A stretch of DNA of 64,000 bases from Ruminococcus sp. (GTDB lineage: Bacteria; Bacillota; Clostridia; Oscillospirales; Ruminococcaceae): NCBI GenBank assembly GCA_017558505.1, contig JAFYUM010000039.1, positions 48,971 through 112,970 of the forward strand, given 5' to 3'. A model generated the notes under the pieces. The model was not told the DNA's origin. It searched no databases and worked only from the letters and a program-made list of their open reading frames with translations. Shown in pieces: positions 25,004 to 33,427 of this stretch; positions within the stretch are counted from its first letter, which is position 1, and every line of letters begins with the position of its first letter. The translations under genes were made by a program, and so were the position numbers.

Positions 25004-25198
25004 ATGAGTTACTCAAAGTATTATGAAGACAATGTCAAAATTTCAGAGGAAAGATTTGCTGACCGCAGAGATTATTCGTACAACGAACTAATCAAAAGAA
25101 GTCAGTTGTCAGACGATAACGGTGTAAAAATTATTATGCCAGACTTGAACTCCGCAGCTAATGGCTATTTAGATTACAGTATAGTACAAAGCCGATGA
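25004..25198 (+). CDS. Small hypothetical protein
   Basis: 64 residues, hydrophilic, with many Tyr, Ser and Asp (MSYSKYYEDNVKISEERF). No signal peptide, membrane segment or recognised motif. The evidence that it is a gene is translational: AAGGAGG at the ideal distance before ATG 25004, and a second small gene with its own good ribosome binding site 18 bases downstream. I do not recognise the family. Its composition and small size would fit an accessory (phage- or plasmid-derived) gene, but nothing proves this. Confidence 0.5.
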   Translation: MSYSKYYEDNVKISEERFADRRDYSYNELIKRSQLSDDNGVKIIMPDLNSAANGYLDYSIVQSR

Positions 25199-25216
25199 TG
25201 AAAAGGAGAGGTTATT

Positions 25217-25429
25217 ATGTTTGATTGTTTATTCGGAACATGTTCTGATAACGTAGCAGTTTATTGTGAATTACATAGTAAATATATGACAGTAAAACAG
25301 ATACGCCACAAAGATTGTCTTAAAAAGGAATGTTGGCACTTAAAGAAAAATGAAGAGCATGAATGGTGGGCACAAAGACAAAGGATAAAACAAAAACGCA
25401 AGGATAAAAAATGTCCTCTTGCCAACTAA
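25217..25429 (+). CDS. Small Cys/His-rich protein, possible zinc-binding
   Basis: 70 residues. The first part has CLFGTC and YCELHSKYMTV, followed by HKDCLKKECWHLKK: six cysteines and several histidines in about 35 residues, spaced C-x4-C, C-x2-H and C-x4-C-x-H. This could hold one or two zinc ions. The C-terminal third is basic (QRIKQKRKDKKC), suggesting nucleic-acid binding. Similar short CxxH...MTVKQ...C.K.CWHL proteins are, from memory, common in rumen and gut Firmicutes and in mobile elements. AAAAGGAGAGG precedes the ATG. It is likely co-transcribed with the 25004 gene. Function unknown. Confidence 0.6.
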   Translation: MFDCLFGTCSDNVAVYCELHSKYMTVKQIRHKDCLKKECWHLKKNEEHEWWAQRQRIKQKRKDKKCPLAN

Positions 25430-25478
25430 CTTCTGAAGAAATATTCGGAGCATAGAGGAATATGTTGTAATTTTACTA

Positions 25479-25507
25479 TTGACATATATTGAAATTCCGC
25501 CTATAAT
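25479..25507 (+). promoter_or_regulatory. Perfect sigma-A promoter for the TtcA-like gene
   Basis: TTGACA at 25479-25484, 17-bp spacer, TATAAT at 25502-25507. Transcription should start near 25514, after an in-frame ATG at 25512. This decides the start codon of the gene (ATG 25524) and gives a leader of only about 10 nt. Confidence 0.8.
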
Positions 25508-25523
25508 GTAGATGGGTGATGTT

Positions 25524-26369
25524 ATGGTAAACAAGGCAGAAGAAAGTATATGTAATGAATTCGGCAGGAAGATATGGACCAGATTCCGACGTGGAGTCCG
25601 TGATTATCGTCTTATCAACGAGGGGGACAAAATTGCCGTCTGCATATCAGGTGGCAAGGATTCCATATTAATGGCATTGTGCATAAGACGATTACAGCGT
25701 AATAATGAAATTCCCTTTGAAGCGGAATATATCGCCATGGATCCTGGCTACAGCGAGGAAAATACCGAAAAAATAAAGGAAAACTGCAAGCTACTTGACC
25801 TGCCTGTTTCCTTTTACAAGACAAATATATTCGATTCAGCGGAGAAATCTCCGAAAAATCCATGCTTTTTGTGTTCGCGGCTAAGACGTGGATGGCTTTA
25901 TAAAAAGGCACAGGAGCTGGGGTGCAATAAAATTGCATTGGGACACCATTTTGATGATGTTATAGAGACAATATTAATGGGAATGCTCTACGGCTCGCAG
26001 ATGCAGACAATGATGCCAAAGCTTCATTCAGAAAATTACAGCGGTATGGAGCTTATCCGTCCTCTTTATCTTATCCGTGAGGCTGACATTGTGGACTGGA
26101 CAGAGGCGAACGGGCTGTCATTTATACGCTGTGCTTGTTCAATGTCGGAAAAATCGGAACAGGGCTCAAAGCGTGCCGAGATTAAAGCTCTCCTTGCACA
26201 GCTTCGGCAGACAAATCCTGCAGTAGATATGAATATTTTCAGAAGTGCGGAGAACGTCAATCTGCAAACGCTTATATCTTATCATATAGGCGAAAACCGA
26301 CACCACTTCCTCGATGATTACGACGAGGGAATAACGATCAGAGGTACAAAAAATCCTCCCCGTGAATAA
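25524..26369 (+). CDS. PP-loop ATPase of the TtcA/TilS family (tRNA thiolation)
   Basis: 281 residues. CISGGKDSILMAL is the PP-loop that adenylates the target base. CFLC and CACS give the Cys-x2-Cys and later Cys expected of Fe-S-dependent TtcA-type 2-thiolases, and GHHFDDVIETILM is the conserved segment between them. It likely thiolates C32 or another tRNA base. ATG 25524 is used because the promoter would start transcription after the ATG at 25512; GGGTGATGTT precedes it. Its last codons (PPRE) form one arm of the terminator for the convergent neighbour. Confidence 0.82.
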   Translation: MVNKAEESICNEFGRKIWTRFRRGVRDYRLINEGDKIAVCISGGKDSILMALCIRRLQRNNEIPFEAEYIAMDPGYSEENTEKIKENCKLLDLPVSFYKTNIFDSAEKSPKNPCFLCSRLRRGWLYKKAQELGCNKIALGHHFDDVIETILMGMLYGSQMQTMMPKLHSENYSGMELIRPLYLIREADIVDWTEANGLSFIRCACSMSEKSEQGSKRAEIKALLAQLRQTNPAVDMNIFRSAENVNLQTLISYHIGENRHHFLDDYDEGITIRGTKNPPRE

Positions 26370-26380
26370 CATGGGGAGGA
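26354..26380 (-). terminator. Terminator overlapping the 3' end of the TtcA-like gene
   Basis: TCCTCCCC (26354-26361) pairs with GGGGAGGA (26373-26380). On the minus strand it is followed by TTTTTT, so it ends the 26404 gene; on the plus strand the T-run is poor. One arm is protein-coding. Confidence 0.75.
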
Positions 26381-26403
26381 TATACTTTTGTATAGGTAAA
26401 TAA

Positions 26404-26769
26404 TTACATTTCTGAGGCTGCGATACCTGCGAAAACGCCAAGAGCAAGCATAAGAATTACGATAACAATAGCGATAATACTCCAGATAAGGCTTGCCTTT
26501 GCAAAGTTCTTTGCTGACTGGTCACGGGAAACGCAAAGCATGATAATAATACCGATAATTCCAAGGAATGCAATAAGAGCCTGCCAGCCGAACCAGCCTG
26601 CTGTTGATGTTACTTCGTTAGTGTTTACATTGATGTTGTTGTAAACAGGGGGAGGATTGTAAGCCTGAGGTGCTGGAGCAGGTGCAGGATTGGAATTGTT
26701 TGCGGGAACTCCGCATTCAGGGCAGTATCCGCCTTCAAATTCAGCGCCGCAGTTGAAACATTTTGACAT
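26404..26769 (-). CDS. Zinc-ribbon membrane protein of unknown function
   Basis: 121 residues: an N-terminal zinc ribbon (CFNCGAEFEGGYCPECG), a Pro/Ala/Asn-rich linker, then two hydrophobic helices separated by a short charged loop (SRDQSAKNFAKAS). The layout is like DUF4190/zinc-ribbon membrane proteins common in Firmicutes, for which no biochemical role is established. The Cys residues face the cytoplasm if the ribbon is N-in. AAGGAG precedes the ATG. It is convergent with the TtcA-like gene. Confidence 0.7.
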   Translation of the reverse strand: MSKCFNCGAEFEGGYCPECGVPANNSNPAPAPAPQAYNPPPVYNNINVNTNEVTSTAGWFGWQALIAFLGIIGIIIMLCVSRDQSAKNFAKASLIWSIIAIVIVILMLALGVFAGIAASEM

Positions 26770-26891
26770 AGTGAAAAATCTCCTTAAAAATAAATTTTTC
26801 TACGTTATATCACAAAATGTCAAATAATGCAATAGTTAAAATCACCAAATTATCACGTTTAATTCACGGTATTTTCACTTTTGTCCTGATG

Positions 26892-26920
26892 TTGCAATTT
26901 CTGAAACTTTATGATATAAT
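26892..26920 (+). promoter_or_regulatory. Promoter for the GH95-GH26-HAD operon
   Basis: TTGCAA at 26892-26897, 17-bp spacer, TATAAT at 26915-26920 preceded by TTATGA. Confidence 0.65.
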
Positions 26921-26971
26921 GTAAGATGTATATTTATAAGCAAACGATGAACTACGGTTCGGGAGAAAATT

Positions 26972-29287
26972 ATGACTGAAGCATTACTCAGATACAAAGC
27001 GGCTGCAAGGGATTTCAGCGAGGCGCTTCCCATAGGTAACGGAAGAATTGGCGGAATGGTATTCGGCAGACCAGCCGAGGAGCTTATCCGTCTTAACGAA
27101 GATTCTGTATGGTCCGGAGGCCTCCGACACAGAATAAATCCCGATGCAAAAGAGGGACTTTCGGAGGTTCGTGAGCTTCTGAAAGCAGGAGATATTCCTG
27201 CGGCTGAAAAGGTTGCTTTCACAAAAATGCAGGGAGTTCCCGAAAATATGCGTCATTATATGCCATTGGGAGATCTGACAATTTCAATGGAATTCGGCGG
27301 CAAGGCAAGGGATTATTCCCGTATACTTGACCTTTCCACAGCTGTAACGGGTGTGAGCTTTACAGCAAACGGCGTACTTTATACGAGAAATGTTTTTTGC
27401 TCTGCCCCCGATCAGGTAATGGTAGTTGATATCCACAGCGATACCCCAAATAGTGTAAACCTTACCTGCGGACTTGGCGGCAGAGATGATTATTACGATG
27501 AAAATCGTCCATGCGGCGATAATATGATTATATTCACAGGCGGTACAGGCAGCTCGGACGGTATATTTTTTGCGGCTTGCCTTGGTGCCAGGGCGGAGGG
27601 CGGCACAGTTGAAACCGCAGGCAATAAGATTGTGGTGAAAAATGCTGATTCTGTTATGCTTATCCTCTCTGCAAGAACAAGCTTCTACACCGAAAATTAT
27701 ATCGAATCCGCAGAAGTTGACGCTGAAATGGCTCTGGATTGCTCTTATGATGAGCTTTATTACCGTCACGTTTCCGATTACAAGGAGCTTTTTGACCGTG
27801 TGGAGTTTACCCTTGCTGATAACAGCGGTGAAAGTCTGAATGGATTTTCAGTTGATGAGCGTCTTAACCGCCTTAAAGGTGATATAATGGATAGCAGAGA
27901 TTGCGAACGTCTGATACACGATAATAAGCTTATAGAGTTGTATTTCAACTACGGCAGATACCTTATGATAGCCGCAAGCCGTGCAGGTACACAGCCTATG
28001 AATATGCAGGGTATCTGGAACGAGGATATGCTCCCTAAGCTTGGAAGCCGTTACAGCGTGAATATCAACACAGAGATGAACTACTGGTGTGCGGAAAGCT
28101 GTAATCTTTCTGAATGTCATCTTCCCCTGTTTGATTTGCTGGAGCGAGTAGCTGAAAACGGTTCTGTTACGGCAAAGAAGATGTACGGTATAGATAAGGG
28201 ATTTGTATGCCACCACAACACCGATATATGGGGCGATACGGCACCTCAGGATTTATGGATGCCCTCTACATTATGGGTGACAGGTGGTGCATGGCTTGCA
28301 CTTCATATATTCGAGCATTACGAGTATACTCTCGATCGTGAATTTCTTGAGGAAAAATATTACATTTTAAAATCCGCTGCTGAATTTTTTGCAGAATTTC
28401 TCATTGACGACGGAGAGGGCAGACTTGTTACCTGTCCTTCTGTATCCCCCGAAAATACATATATCACCAAAAACGGTGTTACGGGATGCCTTTGTATAGG
28501 CCCCTCAATGGATTCACAGATTATCACAATGCTTTTCAATTCTGTTATAAAGGCGGCTGAAATTCTTGGCAAGGACAGCAGATTTTCAGATAAGCTGAAA
28601 AAGCTTCTGGAGCGTATACCTGTGCCGGAGACAGGAAAATACGGACAAATCAGGGAATGGGCGGCTGACTATGAGGAAGTCGAGGCAGGCCATAGACACG
28701 TATCACAGCTGTTTGCACTTCATCCCGCGGATATTATAACTCCTGCAAAGACTCCACGACTTGCAGATGCCGCAAGAGCAACTCTTGTACGCAGACTTGT
28801 ACACGGCGGCGGTCACACCGGCTGGAGCTGTGCATGGATTACAAATATGTGGGCACGTCTTGGCGACGGTCATATGGTTTATGAAAATCTCAAAAAGCTG
28901 ATTACCCACTCCACTAACCCGAACCTTATAAACAAGGAGCCTTCGTTCAGAGTTGACGGTAATTTCGGAGGAACGGCGGCAATTACAGAGGCACTTTTAC
29001 AGAGTACGGCAGGCGCAATTACACTGCTCCCTGCACTTCCCGAGGAATGGAGCGAGGGCAGTATAAAGGGACTCCGTGCAAAGGGCGGCTTCGAGGTTTC
29101 TATGGAATGGAGTAGCGGAAGGCTTGTAAAAGCCGAAATCATTTCACTTTGCGGTAGTGTATGCTGTCTGAGAGTCAATGGTGCGGCAAGTGTTATATGT
29201 GACGGTACAACAGTAAACTCCCGTATCGAGGACGGCGTAATTGTATTTGATACGACTGCGGGAGAAAGATACACAATTACTGCATAA
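26972..29287 (+). CDS. GH95 family alpha-L-fucosidase/galactosidase
   Basis: 771 residues without signal peptide, so probably cytoplasmic. The N-terminal beta domain starts with ALPIGNGRIGGMVFG and LNEDSVWSGG, and the central (alpha/alpha)6 domain has MNMQGIWNED, VNINTEMNYW with the paired Asn, and EAGHRHVSQLFALHPADII. These are GH95 hallmarks (inverting 1,2-alpha-L-fucosidases; some members act on L-galactose). The substrate could be the fucose of xyloglucan or the L-galactose of pectin side chains. It starts an operon with a GH26 lipoprotein and a HAD-like protein (gaps of 17-18 bases). GGGAG precedes ATG 26972. Confidence 0.88.
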   Translation: MTEALLRYKAAARDFSEALPIGNGRIGGMVFGRPAEELIRLNEDSVWSGGLRHRINPDAKEGLSEVRELLKAGDIPAAEKVAFTKMQGVPENMRHYMPLGDLTISMEFGGKARDYSRILDLSTAVTGVSFTANGVLYTRNVFCSAPDQVMVVDIHSDTPNSVNLTCGLGGRDDYYDENRPCGDNMIIFTGGTGSSDGIFFAACLGARAEGGTVETAGNKIVVKNADSVMLILSARTSFYTENYIESAEVDAEMALDCSYDELYYRHVSDYKELFDRVEFTLADNSGESLNGFSVDERLNRLKGDIMDSRDCERLIHDNKLIELYFNYGRYLMIAASRAGTQPMNMQGIWNEDMLPKLGSRYSVNINTEMNYWCAESCNLSECHLPLFDLLERVAENGSVTAKKMYGIDKGFVCHHNTDIWGDTAPQDLWMPSTLWVTGGAWLALHIFEHYEYTLDREFLEEKYYILKSAAEFFAEFLIDDGEGRLVTCPSVSPENTYITKNGVTGCLCIGPSMDSQIITMLFNSVIKAAEILGKDSRFSDKLKKLLERIPVPETGKYGQIREWAADYEEVEAGHRHVSQLFALHPADIITPAKTPRLADAARATLVRRLVHGGGHTGWSCAWITNMWARLGDGHMVYENLKKLITHSTNPNLINKEPSFRVDGNFGGTAAITEALLQSTAGAITLLPALPEEWSEGSIKGLRAKGGFEVSMEWSSGRLVKAEIISLCGSVCCLRVNGAASVICDGTTVNSRIEDGVIVFDTTAGERYTITA

Positions 29288-29304
29288 GCGGAGGACATAA
29301 AAGC

Positions 29305-31095
29305 ATGAGCATAAAAAAAATAACGGCAGTTATTACAGCGGCGGTTACAATGACTGCATTGACCGCCTGTAATACAAAAAAAGTGCAGAAAAACAGCGAT
29401 ATATCCATATCCGAGATTGAGAATACAACAGATTCAACAGAAACTGTCACCACAATTCCTGCGGAAACCTATCCCGATTACCCGATTTCATATCCCGAAA
29501 TCGAGAAAAAGCGTACGGGCAACGTGTATGAAGCAGAGGATTCTTTAATGACCGAAGGGCTTGTGTTCAGTGATGAAATCCCAAAGAAGAAAAATGCTGA
29601 GGGAGAAGATGAAAATCCTGAAAATCCTGATGTAAAGCCATTCAGCGGTGACGGTTATATTACGGGATTTAAAAAGGACGGAAGTACCTTTGTTATATTT
29701 GAAGTTGACGCTCCCAGCAATCAGCATTATGATCTGTCTTTCAGTATAGCTTCAGATAAAATAGTAAACTGTCGTGTGTCGGTAAACGAAAAGGAAACCG
29801 CATCCTTCGCCACAAAAAAAGGCGATGACTTCACACTTGTCACTCTTTATGGCGTGTTTCTCACCAAAGGAAAGACGAAAATCGAATTCCGCTCCCTTGA
29901 CGGAGATTTAAAGCTTGACTATCTCAAGCTTTCAAATAACACCTCATTGAGCACAATACAATACAAAGCTGAAAACAGCCTTTCCAACGAGGAGGCAGGA
30001 GAATCGGCAAAGGAGCTTATGAGTTTCCTCACGGAGAATTACGGCAAATACACTCTTACGGGACAGTATGCTTCTGATGAAACGAACAAGGAGCTGGAAC
30101 TGATTTATCAGACTACAGGAAAATATCCTGTAATCAGATTTTCGGCTATGCACAATTCGGGCAACAGCTTTGACAGTACATTCAAAGATATCGACGCTTG
30201 TGCTGAATGGCACTACAAGGGCGGCATAGTTGGACTTATGTGGTACTGGGAGGCTCCTTCAAAGAAAAATCCCTCGGTATACACAAAAGATACTGATTTC
30301 CGTCTGTCAGACGCTGTGACTGATATTGACATTGCAAAGCTTTCACAGGAGGAAATACGCGGACTTTACGGAGAGGGTAAAATTTCCGAGCAGTGCTACG
30401 GTATTATCCTTGACCTTGACAATATGGCAGGGCAACTTATGTCCCTGAAAAACAAGGGTGTACCCGTGCTCTGGAGACCGCTTCATGAGGCTTCGGGTGA
30501 CTGGTTCTGGTGGGGAGCAGGATCCGTAAAGGATTATAAGTGGCTGTGGAACCTTATGTATACAAGATACACAGAGTATTTCGAGCTTGACAATCTCATC
30601 TGGGTGTGGAACGGTCAGAACGATAAGACACTTGTTGATAAGAACACATTTGATATAGCCTCTCTTGATATATACCTCTCCCCTGAAAAGGATTTCGGAA
30701 GCCGATATGAGCAGTTTCTGGCTTTGCAGAATATAGTGGGCAAGGATAAGCTGATAGCAATTAGCGAGTGCAGTACACTTCCGGATATGGATATGTCCTT
30801 CCGTGACAATGCGGTATGGTCTTTCTTTGGTTTGTGGTACGGTAAATATCTCCACGACGAACAGGGAGCTTTCTCTGATGTTTACACAAATAAAGACGCT
30901 TTTATTAAAACCTATAACTCCGACGGCACATTGTCTCTTGACGAGTATCTTATACTCCGTGGAGGTGATAAGCTTGTGCCGAAGTATGATGAAACAGCAA
31001 CAACGACTGTTACTACCGTTGTATCGACGGACACAACTGAAACAACGGAATCAACTGCAAGCGAAACTACCGCAACAGCTGTCGCTGTGTGGTAA
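29305..31095 (+). CDS. Cell-anchored GH26 beta-mannanase lipoprotein with CBM35-like domain
   Basis: 596 residues. MTALTAC is a lipobox, so the mature protein is anchored at the outer face of the membrane by Cys 22. Residues about 70-215 form a CBM35/CBM6-like sandwich (VYEAEDSLM... LKLDYLKLSNN). GH26 spans about 235-560 with TLTGQYASDE, the acid/base Glu in WRPLHEASGDWFWWG and the nucleophile Glu in AISECSTLPD. The C-terminal 30 residues are almost pure Thr/Ser/Val/Glu, like a dockerin linker, but no dockerin follows. It should hydrolyse mannan or glucomannan and is not part of the scaffold-borne cellulosome. Confidence 0.88.
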   Translation: MSIKKITAVITAAVTMTALTACNTKKVQKNSDISISEIENTTDSTETVTTIPAETYPDYPISYPEIEKKRTGNVYEAEDSLMTEGLVFSDEIPKKKNAEGEDENPENPDVKPFSGDGYITGFKKDGSTFVIFEVDAPSNQHYDLSFSIASDKIVNCRVSVNEKETASFATKKGDDFTLVTLYGVFLTKGKTKIEFRSLDGDLKLDYLKLSNNTSLSTIQYKAENSLSNEEAGESAKELMSFLTENYGKYTLTGQYASDETNKELELIYQTTGKYPVIRFSAMHNSGNSFDSTFKDIDACAEWHYKGGIVGLMWYWEAPSKKNPSVYTKDTDFRLSDAVTDIDIAKLSQEEIRGLYGEGKISEQCYGIILDLDNMAGQLMSLKNKGVPVLWRPLHEASGDWFWWGAGSVKDYKWLWNLMYTRYTEYFELDNLIWVWNGQNDKTLVDKNTFDIASLDIYLSPEKDFGSRYEQFLALQNIVGKDKLIAISECSTLPDMDMSFRDNAVWSFFGLWYGKYLHDEQGAFSDVYTNKDAFIKTYNSDGTLSLDEYLILRGGDKLVPKYDETATTTVTTVVSTDTTETTESTASETTATAVAVW

Positions 31096-31113
31096 AGGAG
31101 GCTATTATTTCTC

Positions 31114-32418
31114 ATGAATAATGATTTTAAAATAACCGTACCTATTACCCGTGACCAGCGTGAAGTTATGGATAAAATGACGGGGGCGATACGTGATAAC
31201 GGCATAAAAGCCGTAAGCTTCCGACTTTTCGGTTCTCTGCTTATATTTCCCTTTTCTGAAAAAAACGACGTATTTCTGATTATGGAAAGGGAATATAAGC
31301 TTACTGGAAACGGCAGGAAATCATTTGCGGATCTGCGTATTGAGGCGGAAACTGAAGCAAATCGGAAATTCACCGGGAAATGCTCTGTTACGTTGGCACA
31401 GATATACGAAATCTATGCAAAAAAGCATAAGATTACCGACGAGGAAAAAGAGTCGCTTATGCGTTATGAATGTGAAACAGTTGAAAAATACGTATTCCCA
31501 AGAGCATTCGGAAAAAAACTTTTAGATACAGCAGAAAGCTGCGGGAAAAAGATTATTCTTGTTGCACATACTTTTTACCCTCGCGAAACGGTTCTGCGTA
31601 TGGCGGAAAAGTGTGGTATAAGCGGAAAAATGCTTGTTACAAATGAGATTGACAGCGGAGAAAATATCAATGGAATTATTTTTGATACCGTGTTAAAAAA
31701 GGGTAAGGCTTCATCGGCGGCACATCTTCACATAGGCGGGGATATTTCAGCTGATGTTGAAACTCCCATTATGAAGGGAGCAAAAGCACTTCTTCTTGCC
31801 GATACTACAGCAAGTATGATAAAGTCGGGCAGAGCACGTAGTTTTGTGCAGTCGAAGCAGGTATATGAATATGACACCTCGGCTTTTCTTGCTCTTCATC
31901 TTGCATTTGGTATTTATTCGGCTTATATCTTTGATATACCGAGAAATAAAACAGCATTGAGCGATTTCTGTGGAAATCCATATATACTTGGATTTTTTGT
32001 GTATGGCTGCTGCAAGAAAGCTGATATTTCTGCTCTTAACGATACAGAAAGAGCAATTCTCGACGCAATGGCGGCAAATTCCGATATATGTCGTGGAGAA
32101 AGTGATTTCAGCGAGCTTTTTCAGCGGCATTTCGGAAATATTCTGCAAAGCGGTGAATATAATGGTTTTGAACTGCCGTTGAAGCTTCTGGCTGAACACG
32201 GTGGCTCTATGGATGTGGGGCTGTTGAAAAACAATATGGCTTCTGAGCTTCATAAAAAGTGGACGGAAGGTATTACAGATGCACCAACAATTCCGAACTT
32301 ACAGCGTGTACACGAAAAAAACAAGCTTGAAAAGTTTGCGGACAGAATGTTTCCGCCCGGGACAAAGGTGCGTAATATAGCTGACGGTATTCTATTCAAT
32401 ATGAAGAAAAAGCGTTGA
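31114..32418 (+). CDS. COG5610-like HAD-superfamily protein with degenerate active site
   Basis: 434 residues. The N-terminal part matches predicted HAD hydrolases with the usual start VSFDxFDTLxxRPF, but here it reads VSFRLFGSLLIFPF, so both motif I aspartates are replaced (by Arg and Gly). The rest follows the family: DVFLIMEREY, a helical cap, KKIILVAHTFYPRETV and HLHIGGDISADVETPIMKGA (motif IV region). Enzyme activity is therefore doubtful. Family members often lie in polysaccharide biosynthesis clusters; here the gene follows GH95 and GH26. AAGGAGG precedes the ATG at 11 bases. Function unknown. Confidence 0.6.
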   Translation: MNNDFKITVPITRDQREVMDKMTGAIRDNGIKAVSFRLFGSLLIFPFSEKNDVFLIMEREYKLTGNGRKSFADLRIEAETEANRKFTGKCSVTLAQIYEIYAKKHKITDEEKESLMRYECETVEKYVFPRAFGKKLLDTAESCGKKIILVAHTFYPRETVLRMAEKCGISGKMLVTNEIDSGENINGIIFDTVLKKGKASSAAHLHIGGDISADVETPIMKGAKALLLADTTASMIKSGRARSFVQSKQVYEYDTSAFLALHLAFGIYSAYIFDIPRNKTALSDFCGNPYILGFFVYGCCKKADISALNDTERAILDAMAANSDICRGESDFSELFQRHFGNILQSGEYNGFELPLKLLAEHGGSMDVGLLKNNMASELHKKWTEGITDAPTIPNLQRVHEKNKLEKFADRMFPPGTKVRNIADGILFNMKKKR

Positions 32419-32505
32419 TTTTTACATTCTTCGACAAAAACCATAAAAACGGACAAAGAGCGACTTTTTCGGATTTAAAGCACTAAATTTACATATTAAC
32501 TTTCG

Positions 32506-32534
32506 TTGACGACCGACATTCCCCGTGATATAAT
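32506..32534 (+). promoter_or_regulatory. Promoter for spo0A
   Basis: TTGACG at 32506-32511, 17-bp spacer, TATAAT at 32529-32534 preceded by CGTGA. The leader is about 80 nt and holds a hairpin, CTGAAAAC/GTTTTCAG, before the ribosome binding site. Confidence 0.7.
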
Positions 32535-32620
32535 TTATGTACAAAAGACGACAGAGTCTTTGGAACACCTGAAAACAAGAAGTTTTCAGAAGAAAGGATT
32601 ATTCATGGAGGAACAAAGAT

Positions 32621-33376
32621 ATGAACAACAAGGTAAAGGTACTTATTGCTGACGACACAGCAGCAGGCGTAAGCGTTGCAAACAAATTGAGAGAAAAAGG
32701 AATGTACGCCTACACAAGAAGAAAAAATTGCGGTATAATTGTGGAATCTGTAAAGAATGACGCACCTGACGCAGTCGTTCTTGATATTACAGCCCATGAC
32801 GGCGACGCAGTTACAATTATGAAAAAGGTACGCGAGCTGGGCGTTAACTTTCCTGCGTTCATTATTACATCGGATATAGACAATGAGTTTATCGAAAGAC
32901 AGGTCATGGAAAACGGAGGAGCAAAATTCCTGCTGAAACCCTGTGACGCAGATGACCTGTTCAATGCTGTAACATCAGCGGTTGGTGATAGAGTAAGCAG
33001 TTTAAGCGATGATATGGAAATAGTAATCACGGATATTATCCACCAGCTGGGTGTGCCTGCACATATAAAGGGATACCACTATCTTCGTTCGGCTATACTC
33101 TATTCCATTGAGGATAAGGCGCTTCTTGAAAGTGTCACAAAAATGCTTTATCCCACCGTTGCAAATACATATGATACTACATCATCAAGAGTTGAAAGAG
33201 CGATACGTCACGCTATTGAAATTGCGTGGGACAGAGGAAATATCGACACCCTCAATTCGTTTTTCGGATATACAGTCAACACCTGTAAGGGCAAGCCGAC
33301 AAATTCCGAATTTATCGCCCTTATCACAGATAAACTCAGATTAAGATATAAATCTGCGTTGAAAATCAGTCATTAA
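32621..33376 (+). CDS. spo0A: Spo0A-like response regulator
   Basis: 251 residues. The receiver domain (about 1-125) has the acidic pair ADD at 10-12, phosphoacceptor Asp in [12 protein letters not shown] and the Lys in FLLKPCD. The C-terminal domain carries the distinctive Spo0A DNA-binding signatures [33 protein letters not shown] and [11 protein letters not shown]. It is the master regulator of sporulation and post-exponential genes in Firmicutes. In a rumen Ruminococcus, which does not make easily observed spores, it may control other starvation responses; this is inference. GGAGG lies 9 bases before ATG 32621. No other sporulation gene is in the window. Confidence 0.92.
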   Translation: MNNKVKVLIADDTAAGVSVANKLREKGMYAYTRRKNCGIIVESVKNDAPDAVVLDITAHDGDAVTIMKKVRELGVNFPAFIITSDIDNEFIERQVMENGGAKFLLKPCDADDLFNAVTSAVGDRVSSLSDDMEIVITDIIHQLGVPAHIKGYHYLRSAILYSIEDKALLESVTKMLYPTVANTYDTTSSRVERAIRHAIEIAWDRGNIDTLNSFFGYTVNTCKGKPTNSEFIALITDKLRLRYKSALKISH

Positions 33377-33427
33377 GGCAATACCGCATATATCGACCTG
33401 CCGGTATTGTCAGAGGAGGAATTATTT

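Noticed and set aside
27284..27769. 161-codon antisense frame in the GH95 gene
   Set aside because: Fully inside a strongly supported gene on the other strand and lacking translation signals.
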